The notes beneath the pieces are model-generated. The model did not search any database. It had not been told where the DNA came from and worked only from the letters and a program-made list of their open reading frames with translations. A stretch of DNA of 64,000 nucleotides. Origin: HXMU1420-13 sp965249965 (GTDB lineage: Bacteria; Bacteroidota; Rhodothermia; Balneolales; Balneolaceae). The stretch is from contig OZ252262.1 of the NCBI GenBank assembly GCA_965249965.1, positions 1,922,001-1,986,000 on the forward strand, in the 5' to 3' direction. Positions 43,441 through 52,856 of the stretch are shown in pieces. The translations under genes were made by a program, and so were the position numbers. Positions within the stretch are counted from its first letter, which is position 1. Each line of letters begins with the position of its first letter.

Positions 43441-44496
43441 TTACCTCGTTGGATACCAAACATATTCACCTTGTGCATCGATGTAACCGAATGATGCATT
43501 ATCACCATCGCCAAATTGAATTCGGGCAATTCCATTATAGAAACTGGAAGCTTCGTCGTATGGCTGATTGAACGCTATGGTGCCGCTTCTTCGGTGAATG
43601 TAGTACCAGTCGCTGCTTAACCGGACTGCAGCCAGTGATTCCTCAAATGGGCGAACCTCAGCAAATTGGAATGGAATTTGAACATCACCTTCAGCATTGA
43701 TAAAACCGATATAATCATCTTCCATAACCCAGGCTAAACCATCTTTAAATGATCCTGCAGAAACAAACCTCGGGTTGATGATCGGGGTGCCAAACTTGTC
43801 GATGTACCCCCAACCATTCGCCGTTTGAATAGGGGCTAAACCTTCAGAAAAGTCACCCGCGGCGGCGAGTTGAAATCCCGGATTGATTTCGACATTACCC
43901 GTTGTGTTGATGTACTTCCAGCCGTCAAAAGTTTCAACAGCAGCAAGCCCATCAGAAAATCCTTGAGCATCGCTGAATTCAAGATCAATAGTGATCGAGC
44001 CATTACTGGAAACATAGCCCCAAAGTCCGTCAAGGCGTACCGGTGCTAAATCTTCAGAGAATGCCCCTGCAAAATCGAACTGTGGCTCAATGGCAAACTG
44101 ACCGGTTGTATCAATGAATCCATACAATCCATTAGGCAGTTGAGCAGGAGCCAAGCCGCTACTAAAATCACCGGCTACTCGAAATTCGGTTGGGATAATT
44201 AAAGCTGATGTTCGTTCACTTACATAACCCCATTCAGTTCCGGAGCGAACAGCGGCGTAACCATCTGAAAAATCTCTGGCCTCTTCAAATTCAGGGGCTA
44301 TAGAAAGTTCACCTTTGTTATTGATGTATCCCCATTCGCCATTAAGTTTAACAGGATGCAGAGTGGTGATTTCCTGCGTTATTATTTCAGGTTCTTCTTC
44401 GGAACCGGAGATCGCATCAATGGCATCGCATTTACTAAGTACAAATAAACTTACGATGGAGATGATTAAAGCAAATAATCTGAACCTTTTTTCCAT
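43441..44496 (-). CDS. WG-repeat protein, probable lipoprotein
   Basis: This 351-residue protein has an N-terminal signal ending VLSKCDAID. The Lys before Cys is unusual for a lipobox, but the mature start CDAID matches the paralogue downstream, so lipidation is likely though not certain. About eight WG repeats follow (EWGYINNKG, YGFIDTTG, LWGYVSSNG, WGYIDKFG). It lies four bases downstream of the DUF1501 gene, in a four-gene operon of exported proteins. The function is unknown. Confidence 0.85.
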   Translation of the reverse strand: MEKRFRLFALIISIVSLFVLSKCDAIDAISGSEEEPEIITQEITTLHPVKLNGEWGYINNKGELSIAPEFEEARDFSDGYAAVRSGTEWGYVSERTSALIIPTEFRVAGDFSSGLAPAQLPNGLYGFIDTTGQFAIEPQFDFAGAFSEDLAPVRLDGLWGYVSSNGSITIDLEFSDAQGFSDGLAAVETFDGWKYINTTGNVEINPGFQLAAAGDFSEGLAPIQTANGWGYIDKFGTPIINPRFVSAGSFKDGLAWVMEDDYIGFINAEGDVQIPFQFAEVRPFEESLAAVRLSSDWYYIHRRSGTIAFNQPYDEASSFYNGIARIQFGDGDNASFGYIDAQGEYVWYPTR

Positions 44497-44500
44497 AATT

Positions 44501-46126
44501 CTATTTAATAAGGGTCATAGTTTTTGAGCTCGAGCCATAAGGCGTTTGTAATCGATACAGATAGGTGCCACTGGGCAAGTTCTTTGCATCAAAAGTTATC
44601 GTGTGCTCACCCGCTGAAAGAGAAGCTTCTGCCAGTGTTTTGACCAACTTTCCATTTATGTCGAACACTTGAAGCCGAACTGAACCAGAAGTTGGTAACA
44701 CAAACTGAATGTTGGTTGTGGGATTGAACGGGTTCGGATAATTTTGTTGTAGCGTAAAAGCCAGAGGTTTTTGATTGCTCTCACTGGAAGTTAGAACATT
44801 TACAAAACCCAGATCTTCAAACTCACCTTGCAGAATGTTTTCTGTGGTTTCAGATTCTATGCCAAACCAGCTATTTAGAATGCTTGAATAAATATTTCGA
44901 TAATCCAGTTCATACACCGGATCCCCTGATCTGTCCAAATTTTCTAAATCGGCATGTTCGCCATAAACTCCACCATTTACAGGGCCAAAAATCATGACGG
45001 GTGCAGAAGAACCGTGATCGGTTCCTGCCGACGAGTTTTCATCCAATGTCCGGCCAAATTCTGAGAATGTCATTGTTAATGCACGATCTTGTATTTCATC
45101 GGATTCTAAATCGGCATAAAAAGCTTGAACAGAATCTGCTATATCACGCAATAAATTGGCATGGCCACCTTCTGTAGAGCCTTGATTATTATGGGTGTCA
45201 AATCCCCCTTTCGATACAAGAAAGACTTTAGTTTGCAATCCACCGCGAATCAATCTGGCCACTACTGATAAGCTGTTTGCCAGTCCTGAATTTGGATATT
45301 CAACCAGGTTTTGAGCATTATCTGCAGCTTCCTGAATAGATTCTAAATATTTGAAAGAAGAGTTTGCCACTTTTCGGGCAAATGAGAGTGATCGGCCAAA
45401 GTCATTTTCCGGAACATCTTCTTCGTTATAAAAACCACCTTGTTCCAAGAATTGTGCAAATTGGCTTGCTCCGCCAAAAGTTACACCCAGATTGCCAAAT
45501 TCGCTTTGGAAAAGAGTAGAAGAGCCTCCAATACGTACACCTAATGGAAATTCCGGTGGATTAGCAATAAAATCGGGATTGTCTTCCACTAAAAATCTGC
45601 CTGCCCAACCTGTACCTACCATTTCATTTGACTCACTGGCTGATGTCCATATATCTGTAGCCCGCGCATGCGATCTGTTTGGATCTTCGTAACCCACATT
45701 ATTGAAAACAGCCATGTTTCCATTTCCCCACATTGGCTGCAAAGAACCAAGTGCAGGATGCATTCCGATTTCATCACTCAACTCAATAGACTCATTCTTG
45801 GAAATCGCAATAGTGGGTCTTTTTTGATAGTAGACATCATTCTCGAATGGAATAATAGTATTCAGTCCGTCATTTCCACCACCAAGTTGAATTAATATGA
45901 GCACTCGGTTATTATCGGCAGACATTAACCGATTAAGAAATTTCGTTCTGGCCATTGCATTAACCGGAATGCCACCCAACATTAAACCGGATCCTAAAGC
46001 CCCTATTCCAAGTGAGCTTAAAAATGAGCGACGAGTCCAGTTTTGGTGATCTTTTTCATGCGCTTCGCCATGCTCTAAGCTGATTCCATGGCGTGTTTCG
46101 TGCTTGTGATTATGATTATTACACAT
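44501..46126 (-). CDS. DUF1501-family protein with twin-arginine signal and T9SS sorting domain
   Basis: This 541-residue protein has a twin-arginine motif (NWTRRSFLSS, about residues 30-39) with a hydrophobic stretch after it. The DUF1501 core (sulfatase-like fold) shows LIQLGGGNDGLNTIIPF, KGGFDTHNNQGS, FSEFGRT and GTDHGSSAPVMIFG. The C-terminal about 80 residues are a T9SS sorting domain (QQNYPNPFNPTTNI... to TMTLIK). A twin-arginine signal together with a T9SS tail is uncommon. The DUF1800 gene is directly upstream (12-base gap). Confidence 0.9.
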   Translation of the reverse strand: MCNNHNHKHETRHGISLEHGEAHEKDHQNWTRRSFLSSLGIGALGSGLMLGGIPVNAMARTKFLNRLMSADNNRVLILIQLGGGNDGLNTIIPFENDVYYQKRPTIAISKNESIELSDEIGMHPALGSLQPMWGNGNMAVFNNVGYEDPNRSHARATDIWTSASESNEMVGTGWAGRFLVEDNPDFIANPPEFPLGVRIGGSSTLFQSEFGNLGVTFGGASQFAQFLEQGGFYNEEDVPENDFGRSLSFARKVANSSFKYLESIQEAADNAQNLVEYPNSGLANSLSVVARLIRGGLQTKVFLVSKGGFDTHNNQGSTEGGHANLLRDIADSVQAFYADLESDEIQDRALTMTFSEFGRTLDENSSAGTDHGSSAPVMIFGPVNGGVYGEHADLENLDRSGDPVYELDYRNIYSSILNSWFGIESETTENILQGEFEDLGFVNVLTSSESNQKPLAFTLQQNYPNPFNPTTNIQFVLPTSGSVRLQVFDINGKLVKTLAEASLSAGEHTITFDAKNLPSGTYLYRLQTPYGSSSKTMTLIK

Positions 46127-46138
46127 AGTCTGGTCCCT

Positions 46139-47728
46139 CTATATTAATTGGTAGGCTGGTAGTTGAATGAGATACGAGATGTATGATCGTAGTGCTTCTG
46201 CAAACACATCTTCGTAATAGAGATTACCGTCATTGTCGGTATTTGCTGTCCATTCGTACCAGGGAATAGGACCTAAGAGGATTTTCGACAGATTTATTTT
46301 ATGTGGAGGAAATCCTGAAGTATCCGGAGCAAAGGCCGGGTCGCCCGCAAAATCCTCTTCCACTTGTCGAATTCCAACCTGATCCAGAGGTAGAGAAAGC
46401 ACGTGCTCGGCGATATCTTCTGCTAAACTAAATGGGTTTAAGGGATCAGAAACTTTTTCAGCAATTCGAATCGGATTATATCTATCGGTTGAACCACCGG
46501 CGCCATAAATAATATCAGAAATACTGCTCCAACGGGATGGTAGGAGATTCGTATTAAGCCAGGTGTAATGGCCCGGAGTGCCATCAGAATCGGGTGGATT
46601 ATAACCACTCCATCCAAAAACGGTTTCCGGGCGTAGTAACTCTTCATTAAGATCCGGCATTTGAAGTCGGATAAATTCCTTCAAATCAGGCGAAGGAACA
46701 ATCTCGAACTGGCGAAGAAAACTCATGTACACTTCAATCGGGCTTTTTATACGAGATCCGTAAAATCGCTCTTCATAAAAATGTGCACTTGAAAACAAAT
46801 GTATGAGCGTCTCAGCCATATCAAAATTCACAGATAAACAATAATCTGTAAGAGATTGAATAGCCGTGTTATCAGGTTCTGCACTAACAAAAAAGTTGTA
46901 TAGTTTTTTGCTTATGAACCAGGCAACCTGCTCCGACTTGGTATCAAAAATCAGATCAACAACGGTATCTAAACTAAAGTTGTCAGTTTGTCCCAGAATT
47001 GTTTTTTCAGCCGAATCATAGCGTTCGTCATCAAAAATACCAGTGAGAGTTGAGTCGTTAACTCTCCAACCGGTGACTGCACGGGCAACTTCAGCTACAT
47101 CATTCTCTGTGTAATTTGGTACACCGTTTTTATCAGTAGTACCTAAGGCAAAGAGTTCCAGAAGTTCGCGTGCAAAATCTTCGTTTGGTTGACCGGCTCT
47201 ATTGTTGTAGTTATTTAAATAGTACAACATGGCTGAGTTTTTACTCACTTTGCGTACCAATTCTTTAAAATCACCAAATCCATCTGTTTGCAGAAGCTTC
47301 ACATACTTATACATGTGGCTGGCATAACTATTTGGCGCTTTACCGGGCAAATCATTCATGTTTTGATATGAAACGGCAAAATGATTGGTCCAAAAAAGCA
47401 ACATACGTTCAAGGAATCCCCCATTGTACATGCCATCCATCCATTGAAATTGAATGTCGTACATGTCGAGAATATCCCCGGAATTACCACTGGCAAACCA
47501 GTTTGGATCATCCGGTAGTACGGCGTTCTTTGCCTCGTTTACTAAAATGGTAGCCGCTTCTGTGGCATTATCGAAAGAACGGACTCTATTCAGATCGTTA
47601 ATTTTATTTCCGAAATGCGTTCTTCGAACAAGATGCGAAGCTTGTGCTTTTTCCCAAGGCCCGTTATAGGTGGGCAAACCTATGCTCTGTGTTGTACGTT
47701 TGGTAACAACTGATGGAGTAGAATTCAT
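46139..47728 (-). CDS. DUF1800-family protein
   Basis: This is a 529-residue protein from the ATG at 47726-47728 (MNSTPSVVTKR); a TTG at 47746 would add six residues. The DUF1800 marks are the N-terminal HLVRRTHFG, the ERMLLFWTNHFAVSYQN motif, FARELLELFALGTTDKNG, and the closing RPETVFGWSGYNPP. The family is found next to DUF1501 in many Bacteria; function unknown. No signal peptide is visible, although its partner proteins are exported. It is the first gene of the operon. Confidence 0.9.
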   Translation of the reverse strand: MNSTPSVVTKRTTQSIGLPTYNGPWEKAQASHLVRRTHFGNKINDLNRVRSFDNATEAATILVNEAKNAVLPDDPNWFASGNSGDILDMYDIQFQWMDGMYNGGFLERMLLFWTNHFAVSYQNMNDLPGKAPNSYASHMYKYVKLLQTDGFGDFKELVRKVSKNSAMLYYLNNYNNRAGQPNEDFARELLELFALGTTDKNGVPNYTENDVAEVARAVTGWRVNDSTLTGIFDDERYDSAEKTILGQTDNFSLDTVVDLIFDTKSEQVAWFISKKLYNFFVSAEPDNTAIQSLTDYCLSVNFDMAETLIHLFSSAHFYEERFYGSRIKSPIEVYMSFLRQFEIVPSPDLKEFIRLQMPDLNEELLRPETVFGWSGYNPPDSDGTPGHYTWLNTNLLPSRWSSISDIIYGAGGSTDRYNPIRIAEKVSDPLNPFSLAEDIAEHVLSLPLDQVGIRQVEEDFAGDPAFAPDTSGFPPHKINLSKILLGPIPWYEWTANTDNDGNLYYEDVFAEALRSYISYLIQLPAYQLI

Positions 47729-48087
47729 AATACTGCCTAGATTCAATGCTCCTGTTATCGACGTTTTTAATTACTTATGTAAGAGGCAGTTTGGTGATGA
47801 GATGTTACAGATTGAAAAGCGATCTTCTATTTTTAAACTAAATTATTTTAGATAAAACATTGAGTTTTTTAGGTATAAGCTATGTTAATACCCAAATTAT
47901 TTAACAATGAAATCTGATATAATCGTTAAAAAAAAGAATGATTTATAACATTTAATAAGGCATTCTACTAAGACGTAAGAGTTAAATGTAATTGCTATCA
48001 ATTGTTGAATCGAAAAACTGATGATCTCGATCTTTTGCTATACACTCGCTCAAAAACCGCGAATTAATGAGTTAATTTTATTCACAC

Positions 48088-48118
48088 AAAAAAAATCATT
48101 AAGTAAAAACTTAATGAT
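48088..48118 (-). terminator. Orphan minus-strand terminator upstream of ssb
   Basis: ATCATTAAGT (48095-48104) and ACTTAATGAT (48109-48118) are perfect 10-base arms around AAAA. On the minus strand eight T follow (48095-48088). No minus-strand gene ends here; a short RNA from about 48200 is possible. Confidence 0.55.
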
Positions 48119-48150
48119 ATGGCAAGGGTTAAAATTTTTTTTGTAAGGAA

Positions 48151-48158
48151 TAGTTTTG
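48151..48158 (+). promoter_or_regulatory. Possible -7 box (TAGTTTTG) for ssb
   Basis: TAGTTTTG fits TAnnTTTG and would start a leader of about 45 bases before the ssb ATG at 48212. The -33 region is not convincing. Confidence 0.35.
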
Positions 48159-48211
48159 GGGATGGTCTTACCTTGCAAACAAACAATAATTAATAGACAG
48201 TAGGATACGTA

Positions 48212-48673
48212 ATGAGTTCACTAAATAAAGTAATGTTAATTGGCCGTCTTGGTCAGGACCCGGAAGTTCGATACACTCAATCAAATACTGCAGTTGCCAC
48301 ATTAAGTGTTGCAACCAGCGAGCGTTACAAAGATGGTAACGGCGAGCAACAAGAACGTACAGAATGGCACCGCGTTGTAGCCTGGGGACGTTTAGCTGAA
48401 ATTTGCCAGCAATACCTTCATAAAGGTTCGTTGATATATGTTGAAGGGCCACTACAAACTCGCCAGTGGGAAGACAACCAAGGCCAAAAAAGATATACAA
48501 CAGAAATTAAAGCACTTCAAATGACTATGCTTGATAGTCGTGGTGGAAGTCAGCAAAATCAAGGAGCACCAGCTCCTGCGATGCAAGGTAATCAGCAACC
48601 AGCTAAACAAATGACTAGTGCTACACCCATAGACAGTTCATTTGATAATATGGATGATGACTTACCATTTTAG
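48212..48673 (+). CDS. ssb: Single-stranded DNA-binding protein
   Basis: This 153-residue protein has an OB-fold domain (about 1-105, starting SLNKVMLIGRLGQDPEVRYT and including the RTEWHRVVAWG strand), a Gln/Pro/Gly-rich linker and a C-terminal acidic tip DMDDDLPF-like (MDDDLPF) that binds repair and replication partners. It has its own terminator at 48694-48725, and the GldE-like gene follows, an arrangement seen in Flavobacteria. Confidence 0.97.
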   Translation: MSSLNKVMLIGRLGQDPEVRYTQSNTAVATLSVATSERYKDGNGEQQERTEWHRVVAWGRLAEICQQYLHKGSLIYVEGPLQTRQWEDNQGQKRYTTEIKALQMTMLDSRGGSQQNQGAPAPAMQGNQQPAKQMTSATPIDSSFDNMDDDLPF

Positions 48674-48693
48674 GTATTTCAGTTTCAAAATTG

Positions 48694-48725
48694 AAAAAAA
48701 GCGATGGCAAACCCATCGCTTTTTT
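48694..48725 (+). terminator. Rho-independent terminator of ssb
   Basis: GCGATGG (48701-48707) pairs with CCATCGC (48713-48719) around a five-base loop, flanked by an A-run and a T-run. It terminates ssb and could work in both directions. Confidence 0.9.
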
Positions 48726-48888
48726 ATTTTGTACAGATTTACAAGCTGTTTAAATTTGGCAAAACCTTAATAAGCACACCTTTATCGAAGCCCCACTTAG
48801 TTTTACCCAAACATTTTTTGCAAATGCTTTTAGCTTCATTGGAAGTACAGGAGAAATTGATACTGTAGTACTATCCATACAGGCATTT

Positions 48889-50157
48889 TTGATGATACTA
48901 GGTCTGATTTTCTCAGCATTCTTCTCGGGTTCTGAAGTCGCTTTTTTTTCTCTGTCTACACGATTAGAAGATTTACAACAAGATCACGAGGCGCATTCTG
49001 CAGATTACAAAATCATTCAAATGCTGAATAAACCACGTCGGTTACTTGCTACAATTCTTATTGGCAATACGTTTTCTAACATTGTAGCATCGGTGTTAGC
49101 TGCAGTGATTACGGGAAGCTTAATGAGCTTAATCGGCCTTTCTGAAGTGTTGGTATACACCCTTGAGGTTATCGTTTTAACCTTTGCGATATTAATTTTA
49201 AGTGAAATTACACCCAAACTAATTGCGATAAACGATCCACTAGGTGTTTCCAGAAAAGTAAGTGGGTTGATATATGCTCTGTACATTATTCTAAAACCTA
49301 TTGCTACGATATTAGCTGAAAGTGCAGTAACACTGGAAAGAAATTTACCAAAACCTAGTTCAAAAATGACCTCTGAGGACATTAAAACGATGGCTGAGGT
49401 CAGCGAGAAAGAGGGATCATTAAAAGAAGATGAACGAGAGATTATTGAAAATGTCATCGATTTTGGGACTACAACGGTTCGGGAAATCATGACCTCACGA
49501 GTAAATGTTATTGGGGTATCAGTGGACGACCATTTGCAAGATGTGCTCGCATTAATTAAAGAAAAAGGGTTTTCGCGAATGCCGCTTTACGAAAATGATC
49601 TGGATAAAATCTTAGGTGTGATTTATGCCAAAGATGTTCTGCCTTTTCTAAGTCAACTCGATGACGCACCTATGTTTAACTGGAAGAATATTTGCAGAAA
49701 AGCATTATTCATCCCACAAACGAAAAAATTGGATGACCTACTGCGCGATTTTCAACAAGAGAAAACACATTTAGCTGTAGTGGTAGATGAATATGGCGGA
49801 ACAGATGGTATTGTTACCATGGATGATATTCTTGAAGAAATTGTAGGGGATATTATTGATGAAGAAGGGGAAGACGCAGACATGTATACCCGCTTTAAAA
49901 GTGGCATTTACATCTTCGATGCTCAAATTGATTTAGATGACATGGAAGATATTTTGGAGTGCGAACTTACCTCAGAGAATGATGAATACGAAACGCTAGG
50001 AGGTTTGATTTACCACACGACAGAAAACCTACCTACTGTAGGTGAACGCTTGATGTTCCAAAATTTAGAATTAACAGTCCATTCGGTTCAAAATAATAGG
50101 ATCAAAAAAGTGCGGGTGAAGGTAAACGATAAATCTTCAGCTGATAATAAAGCCTGA
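48889..50157 (+). CDS. gldE: GldE-like CNNM/CorC-family membrane protein (HlyC/CorC transporter-like)
   Basis: This 422-residue protein has a DUF21 domain (LGLIFSAFFSGSEVAFFSL and two or three more segments), two CBS domains (FGTTTVREIMTSRVNVIGV; IYAKDVLPFL; HLAVVVDEYGGTDGIVTMDD) and a C-terminal CorC/HlyC domain. Its position after ssb matches gldE of gliding Bacteroidota, so the symbol is tentative. The visible start is a TTG at 48889 or ATG at 48892, but the open frame extends upstream to 48754 and encodes what looks like the first half of the initial membrane helix. Confidence 0.85.
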   Translation: MMILGLIFSAFFSGSEVAFFSLSTRLEDLQQDHEAHSADYKIIQMLNKPRRLLATILIGNTFSNIVASVLAAVITGSLMSLIGLSEVLVYTLEVIVLTFAILILSEITPKLIAINDPLGVSRKVSGLIYALYIILKPIATILAESAVTLERNLPKPSSKMTSEDIKTMAEVSEKEGSLKEDEREIIENVIDFGTTTVREIMTSRVNVIGVSVDDHLQDVLALIKEKGFSRMPLYENDLDKILGVIYAKDVLPFLSQLDDAPMFNWKNICRKALFIPQTKKLDDLLRDFQQEKTHLAVVVDEYGGTDGIVTMDDILEEIVGDIIDEEGEDADMYTRFKSGIYIFDAQIDLDDMEDILECELTSENDEYETLGGLIYHTTENLPTVGERLMFQNLELTVHSVQNNRIKKVRVKVNDKSSADNKA

Positions 50158-50161
50158 TTTT

Positions 50162-51187
50162 GTGAATATTCAACAGAACGTTTCCTTAAAAGAATTCTCA
50201 ACTATGGGGGTGAATGCCTTCGCTTCAGAATTCATATCAATTCGTAATATTCAAGAGCTTATTCAATTAGCTGAACATTTACATACTTACACGAAACCGT
50301 ATTTAATAGTAGGTGGAGGTAGTAATCTTCTGTTTGCTTCGGATTACGATGGGTTAATTATTAAAAATGAGTTAGTTGGAATAGAAATACTTGAGGAATC
50401 TGATTCATCTGTTCGGTTGAAGGTTGCATCGGGTGAAAACTGGCATAACCTCGTGAAATATAGTGTCAACAAAGGTTGGTCGGGCATCGAAAATTTAGCT
50501 TTAATACCCGGAACTGTAGGAGCCGCTCCCATCCAGAATATCGGGGCCTACGGGGTAGAACTGGTTGATGTTTTTTATGAATTGGAGGCATTTCATTTAA
50601 AAAGTGGTGAGTTAAAAACGTTTTCAAAATCAGCGTGCCAGTTTGGCTACCGCGATAGCATTTTTAAACGCGAATTGAAAGATGAATATGTAATTCTTTC
50701 CATCACTATTGAGTTGCAAAAAGAAGGAATTCCAAATGTGAGCTATCATGCATTATCAGCCCATTTGAGTAATAAAGACATCAAAGTCCCAACGATTTCA
50801 GATGTTTTCAACGCAGTTATTGAAGTAAGACAAAGTAAATTACCCGATCCTGCAGTTATTGGTAATAATGGTAGTTTCTTTAAAAATCCTGTGATTCCGG
50901 TATTCCATTTTGATGAGTTAAGACGCAAATATGAAGACTTACCCTCTTATCCGGTTACCGAACATTTGGTGAAAGTGCCCGCTGGCTGGCTGATAGAAAA
51001 AGCAGGGTGGAAAGGATTTCGAAAAGGAGATGCCGGTGTACATGAAAAACAGGCTTTGGTGCTGGTTAATTATGGAAATGCAACCGGTACAGAAATCTTT
51101 GAATTATCTAAAAGTATACAGTCAGATATTGAAGCGAAATATGGAATCACACTTCATCGTGAAGTAAATGTAATTGGCCATTCATGA
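50162..51187 (+). CDS. murB: UDP-N-acetylenolpyruvoylglucosamine reductase
   Basis: This 341-residue FAD enzyme makes UDP-MurNAc for peptidoglycan. The FAD-binding segment reads YLIVGGGSNLLFA, then IPGTVGAAPIQNIGAYG, the catalytic Ser in NNGSFFKNP and the C-terminal LHREVNVIG with Glu. Length fits the type I (E. coli-like) group. It starts with GTG four bases after the GldE-like gene's stop, so the two are probably co-transcribed. Confidence 0.95.
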   Translation: MNIQQNVSLKEFSTMGVNAFASEFISIRNIQELIQLAEHLHTYTKPYLIVGGGSNLLFASDYDGLIIKNELVGIEILEESDSSVRLKVASGENWHNLVKYSVNKGWSGIENLALIPGTVGAAPIQNIGAYGVELVDVFYELEAFHLKSGELKTFSKSACQFGYRDSIFKRELKDEYVILSITIELQKEGIPNVSYHALSAHLSNKDIKVPTISDVFNAVIEVRQSKLPDPAVIGNNGSFFKNPVIPVFHFDELRRKYEDLPSYPVTEHLVKVPAGWLIEKAGWKGFRKGDAGVHEKQALVLVNYGNATGTEIFELSKSIQSDIEAKYGITLHREVNVIGHS

Positions 51188-51296
51188 AGAATGAGTTAAC
51201 AATTTATAATTCACTATACCACGATTTTACTGTTTTTGGTCATCGCTTTTGGCTAAACTTTTGATATAGCAATCGAACTTTCAATTCAACGACATC

Positions 51297-52793
51297 ATGA
51301 GATTTTCAAGACGCATATTCTCGATTTTTTCTTTATCTGCATGTTTCCTTTATATGGGATGTGTTTCACTTCAAACCAGTCCTGTTTCGGGAAATAAACG
51401 AGTGTACGGATACAGCTGGCAAGATGAGCTGAAACTCGGTCGTGATGCTGACTCCGAGATAATTGCTCAATATGGCTTGTATGATGATCCTGATTTAACC
51501 GAATATGTAGACCGCCTTGGTCAGGAATTACTAGAAGTAAGTCATTTTAATCGCGAAGACACTCCATCAGAATACAGAAACACCCAGTTTACATTTCGGG
51601 TGTTAAACAGCCCGGTGGTAAATGCTTTTGCTTTGCCAGGTGGATACGTTTATGTGACCCGAGGTTTGCTAGCTCATTTGGATAATGAGGCTCAGCTAAT
51701 GGTGGTTCTAGGACATGAGATTGGTCATGTGGCGGCTCGACATGCATCTCAAAGAGCTGCGGAACAACAATTTGGACAACTTGCGATAATTGGTGGGGCA
51801 GTAATCGGAGAAAGTTTAGGATATGATGGTGGTCAAATCCTTCAATTAAGTGGTACAACCGCACAGTTGCTATTCTTACGATATGGAAGAGATGATGAGC
51901 GAGAATCTGACCGATTAGGGGTTGAATATTCTGCCATGGAAGGGTATGTGGCAGCAGAAGGAGGTAATTTTTTCACCTCTTTGAAAAGAATTTCAGAAAA
52001 GGCAGGCCACAATATTCCATCACATTTGTCTTCGCATCCCGATCCCGGTGAACGAGAAGAGAATATTCCGAGAATGGCTGCAGAGTGGGAAGCGGAAGGC
52101 TATGAGATGACTCTGGTAAATCGAGATGAATTCTTAAACATGTTAGATGGAATGATGTACGGAGATAATCCTCGTGAAGGGTTTGTAGATGGAAATACAT
52201 TTTATCATCCCGATCTTGAATTCCAGTTTGACGTTCCTTCAGGATTTCAGGTAATGAACCAAACATCAGCGGTGGTTCTTTTTAATGAATCACAGGACGC
52301 TATTGTTCAATTTACGATTGATAGCCAAAATGAGTCGCCCCAGGCGTCTGTTAATGCATTTACTTCACAAGATGGAATTTCGATTGAATCGGAAGGTGCT
52401 GTGTCTGTTAATGGGTTAGATGGTTTTTCAGCGAATGTTTCGGTTACAACCGAAGACGGTACGCCGCTTTCAATAAAGATATCAGCTGTTTCTTATCAGG
52501 GAAATATCTATCGTTTTCTTAGTTATACAGGAGCTAATCAATTCACAACTTACGAAAGTGCATTTACTCAAGTTTATTCATCTTTTGATGGGGTTACAGA
52601 TCCTGCTATTCTTAACGTACAACCACTCACCATTAAATTAGAGCGAGTTCGCCAATCAGGAGTGTTTTCTGAATTGATCCCTTCGAATTTACCGATGGGT
52701 ATTGAACCACTTGACGTTGCTATTTTAAACCAAGTGGAAATGGATGATCAAATTAGTCGTGGAACTGTTTTGAAGATTCCAACTCAACAATAA
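51297..52793 (+). CDS. M48-family metalloprotease lipoprotein
   Basis: This 498-residue protein has a lipoprotein signal (Cys22 in FLYMGC). The zinc motif HEIGH is at residues 140-144 and the third ligand Glu lies in DERESDRLG. The LPGGYVYVTRGLL strand before the motif is typical of M48/BepA-like proteases. The C-terminal 230 residues form an unrecognised domain (FEFQFDV-like strands) probably for substrate binding. Such periplasmic proteases help to clear or assemble outer-membrane proteins. It is monocistronic. Confidence 0.9.
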   Translation: MRFSRRIFSIFSLSACFLYMGCVSLQTSPVSGNKRVYGYSWQDELKLGRDADSEIIAQYGLYDDPDLTEYVDRLGQELLEVSHFNREDTPSEYRNTQFTFRVLNSPVVNAFALPGGYVYVTRGLLAHLDNEAQLMVVLGHEIGHVAARHASQRAAEQQFGQLAIIGGAVIGESLGYDGGQILQLSGTTAQLLFLRYGRDDERESDRLGVEYSAMEGYVAAEGGNFFTSLKRISEKAGHNIPSHLSSHPDPGEREENIPRMAAEWEAEGYEMTLVNRDEFLNMLDGMMYGDNPREGFVDGNTFYHPDLEFQFDVPSGFQVMNQTSAVVLFNESQDAIVQFTIDSQNESPQASVNAFTSQDGISIESEGAVSVNGLDGFSANVSVTTEDGTPLSIKISAVSYQGNIYRFLSYTGANQFTTYESAFTQVYSSFDGVTDPAILNVQPLTIKLERVRQSGVFSELIPSNLPMGIEPLDVAILNQVEMDDQISRGTVLKIPTQQ

Positions 52794-52798
52794 GGTAT

Positions 52799-52829
52799 AA
52801 AAAAAGGAGAACGCCGTCACAGCGCCTCC
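52799..52829 (-). terminator. Terminator of the TorF-like gene
   Basis: On the minus strand GGAG, a C bulge-mismatch and CGC pair with GCG and CTCC (52829-52806) around seven bases, followed by seven T (52805-52799). It serves the minus-strand gene at 52857. Confidence 0.65.
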
Positions 52830-52856
52830 CTTGATGTAGTCAGTTAAAGTGGTGGA

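Larger units (their letters stand above)
47729..48211. other. 483-base non-coding stretch upstream of ssb
   Basis: The region is AT-rich. I see no gene of convincing coding character and no tRNA or rRNA. It holds an orphan terminator-like hairpin (48088-48118) and a possible ssb -7 box at 48151-48158. The rest, up to about 48060, has no structure I can support. Confidence 0.6.

Noticed and set aside
48168..48500. Minus-strand open frame of 110 codons overlapping ssb
   Set aside because: Antisense to the clearly conserved ssb gene and without any recognised motif. The orphan terminator at 48088-48118 could in principle end such a transcript, so I reported the terminator but not the frame as a gene.
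49017..49490. Minus-strand open frame of 157 codons inside the GldE-like gene
   Set aside because: The opposite strand encodes a complete DUF21/CBS protein; this frame has no family match.
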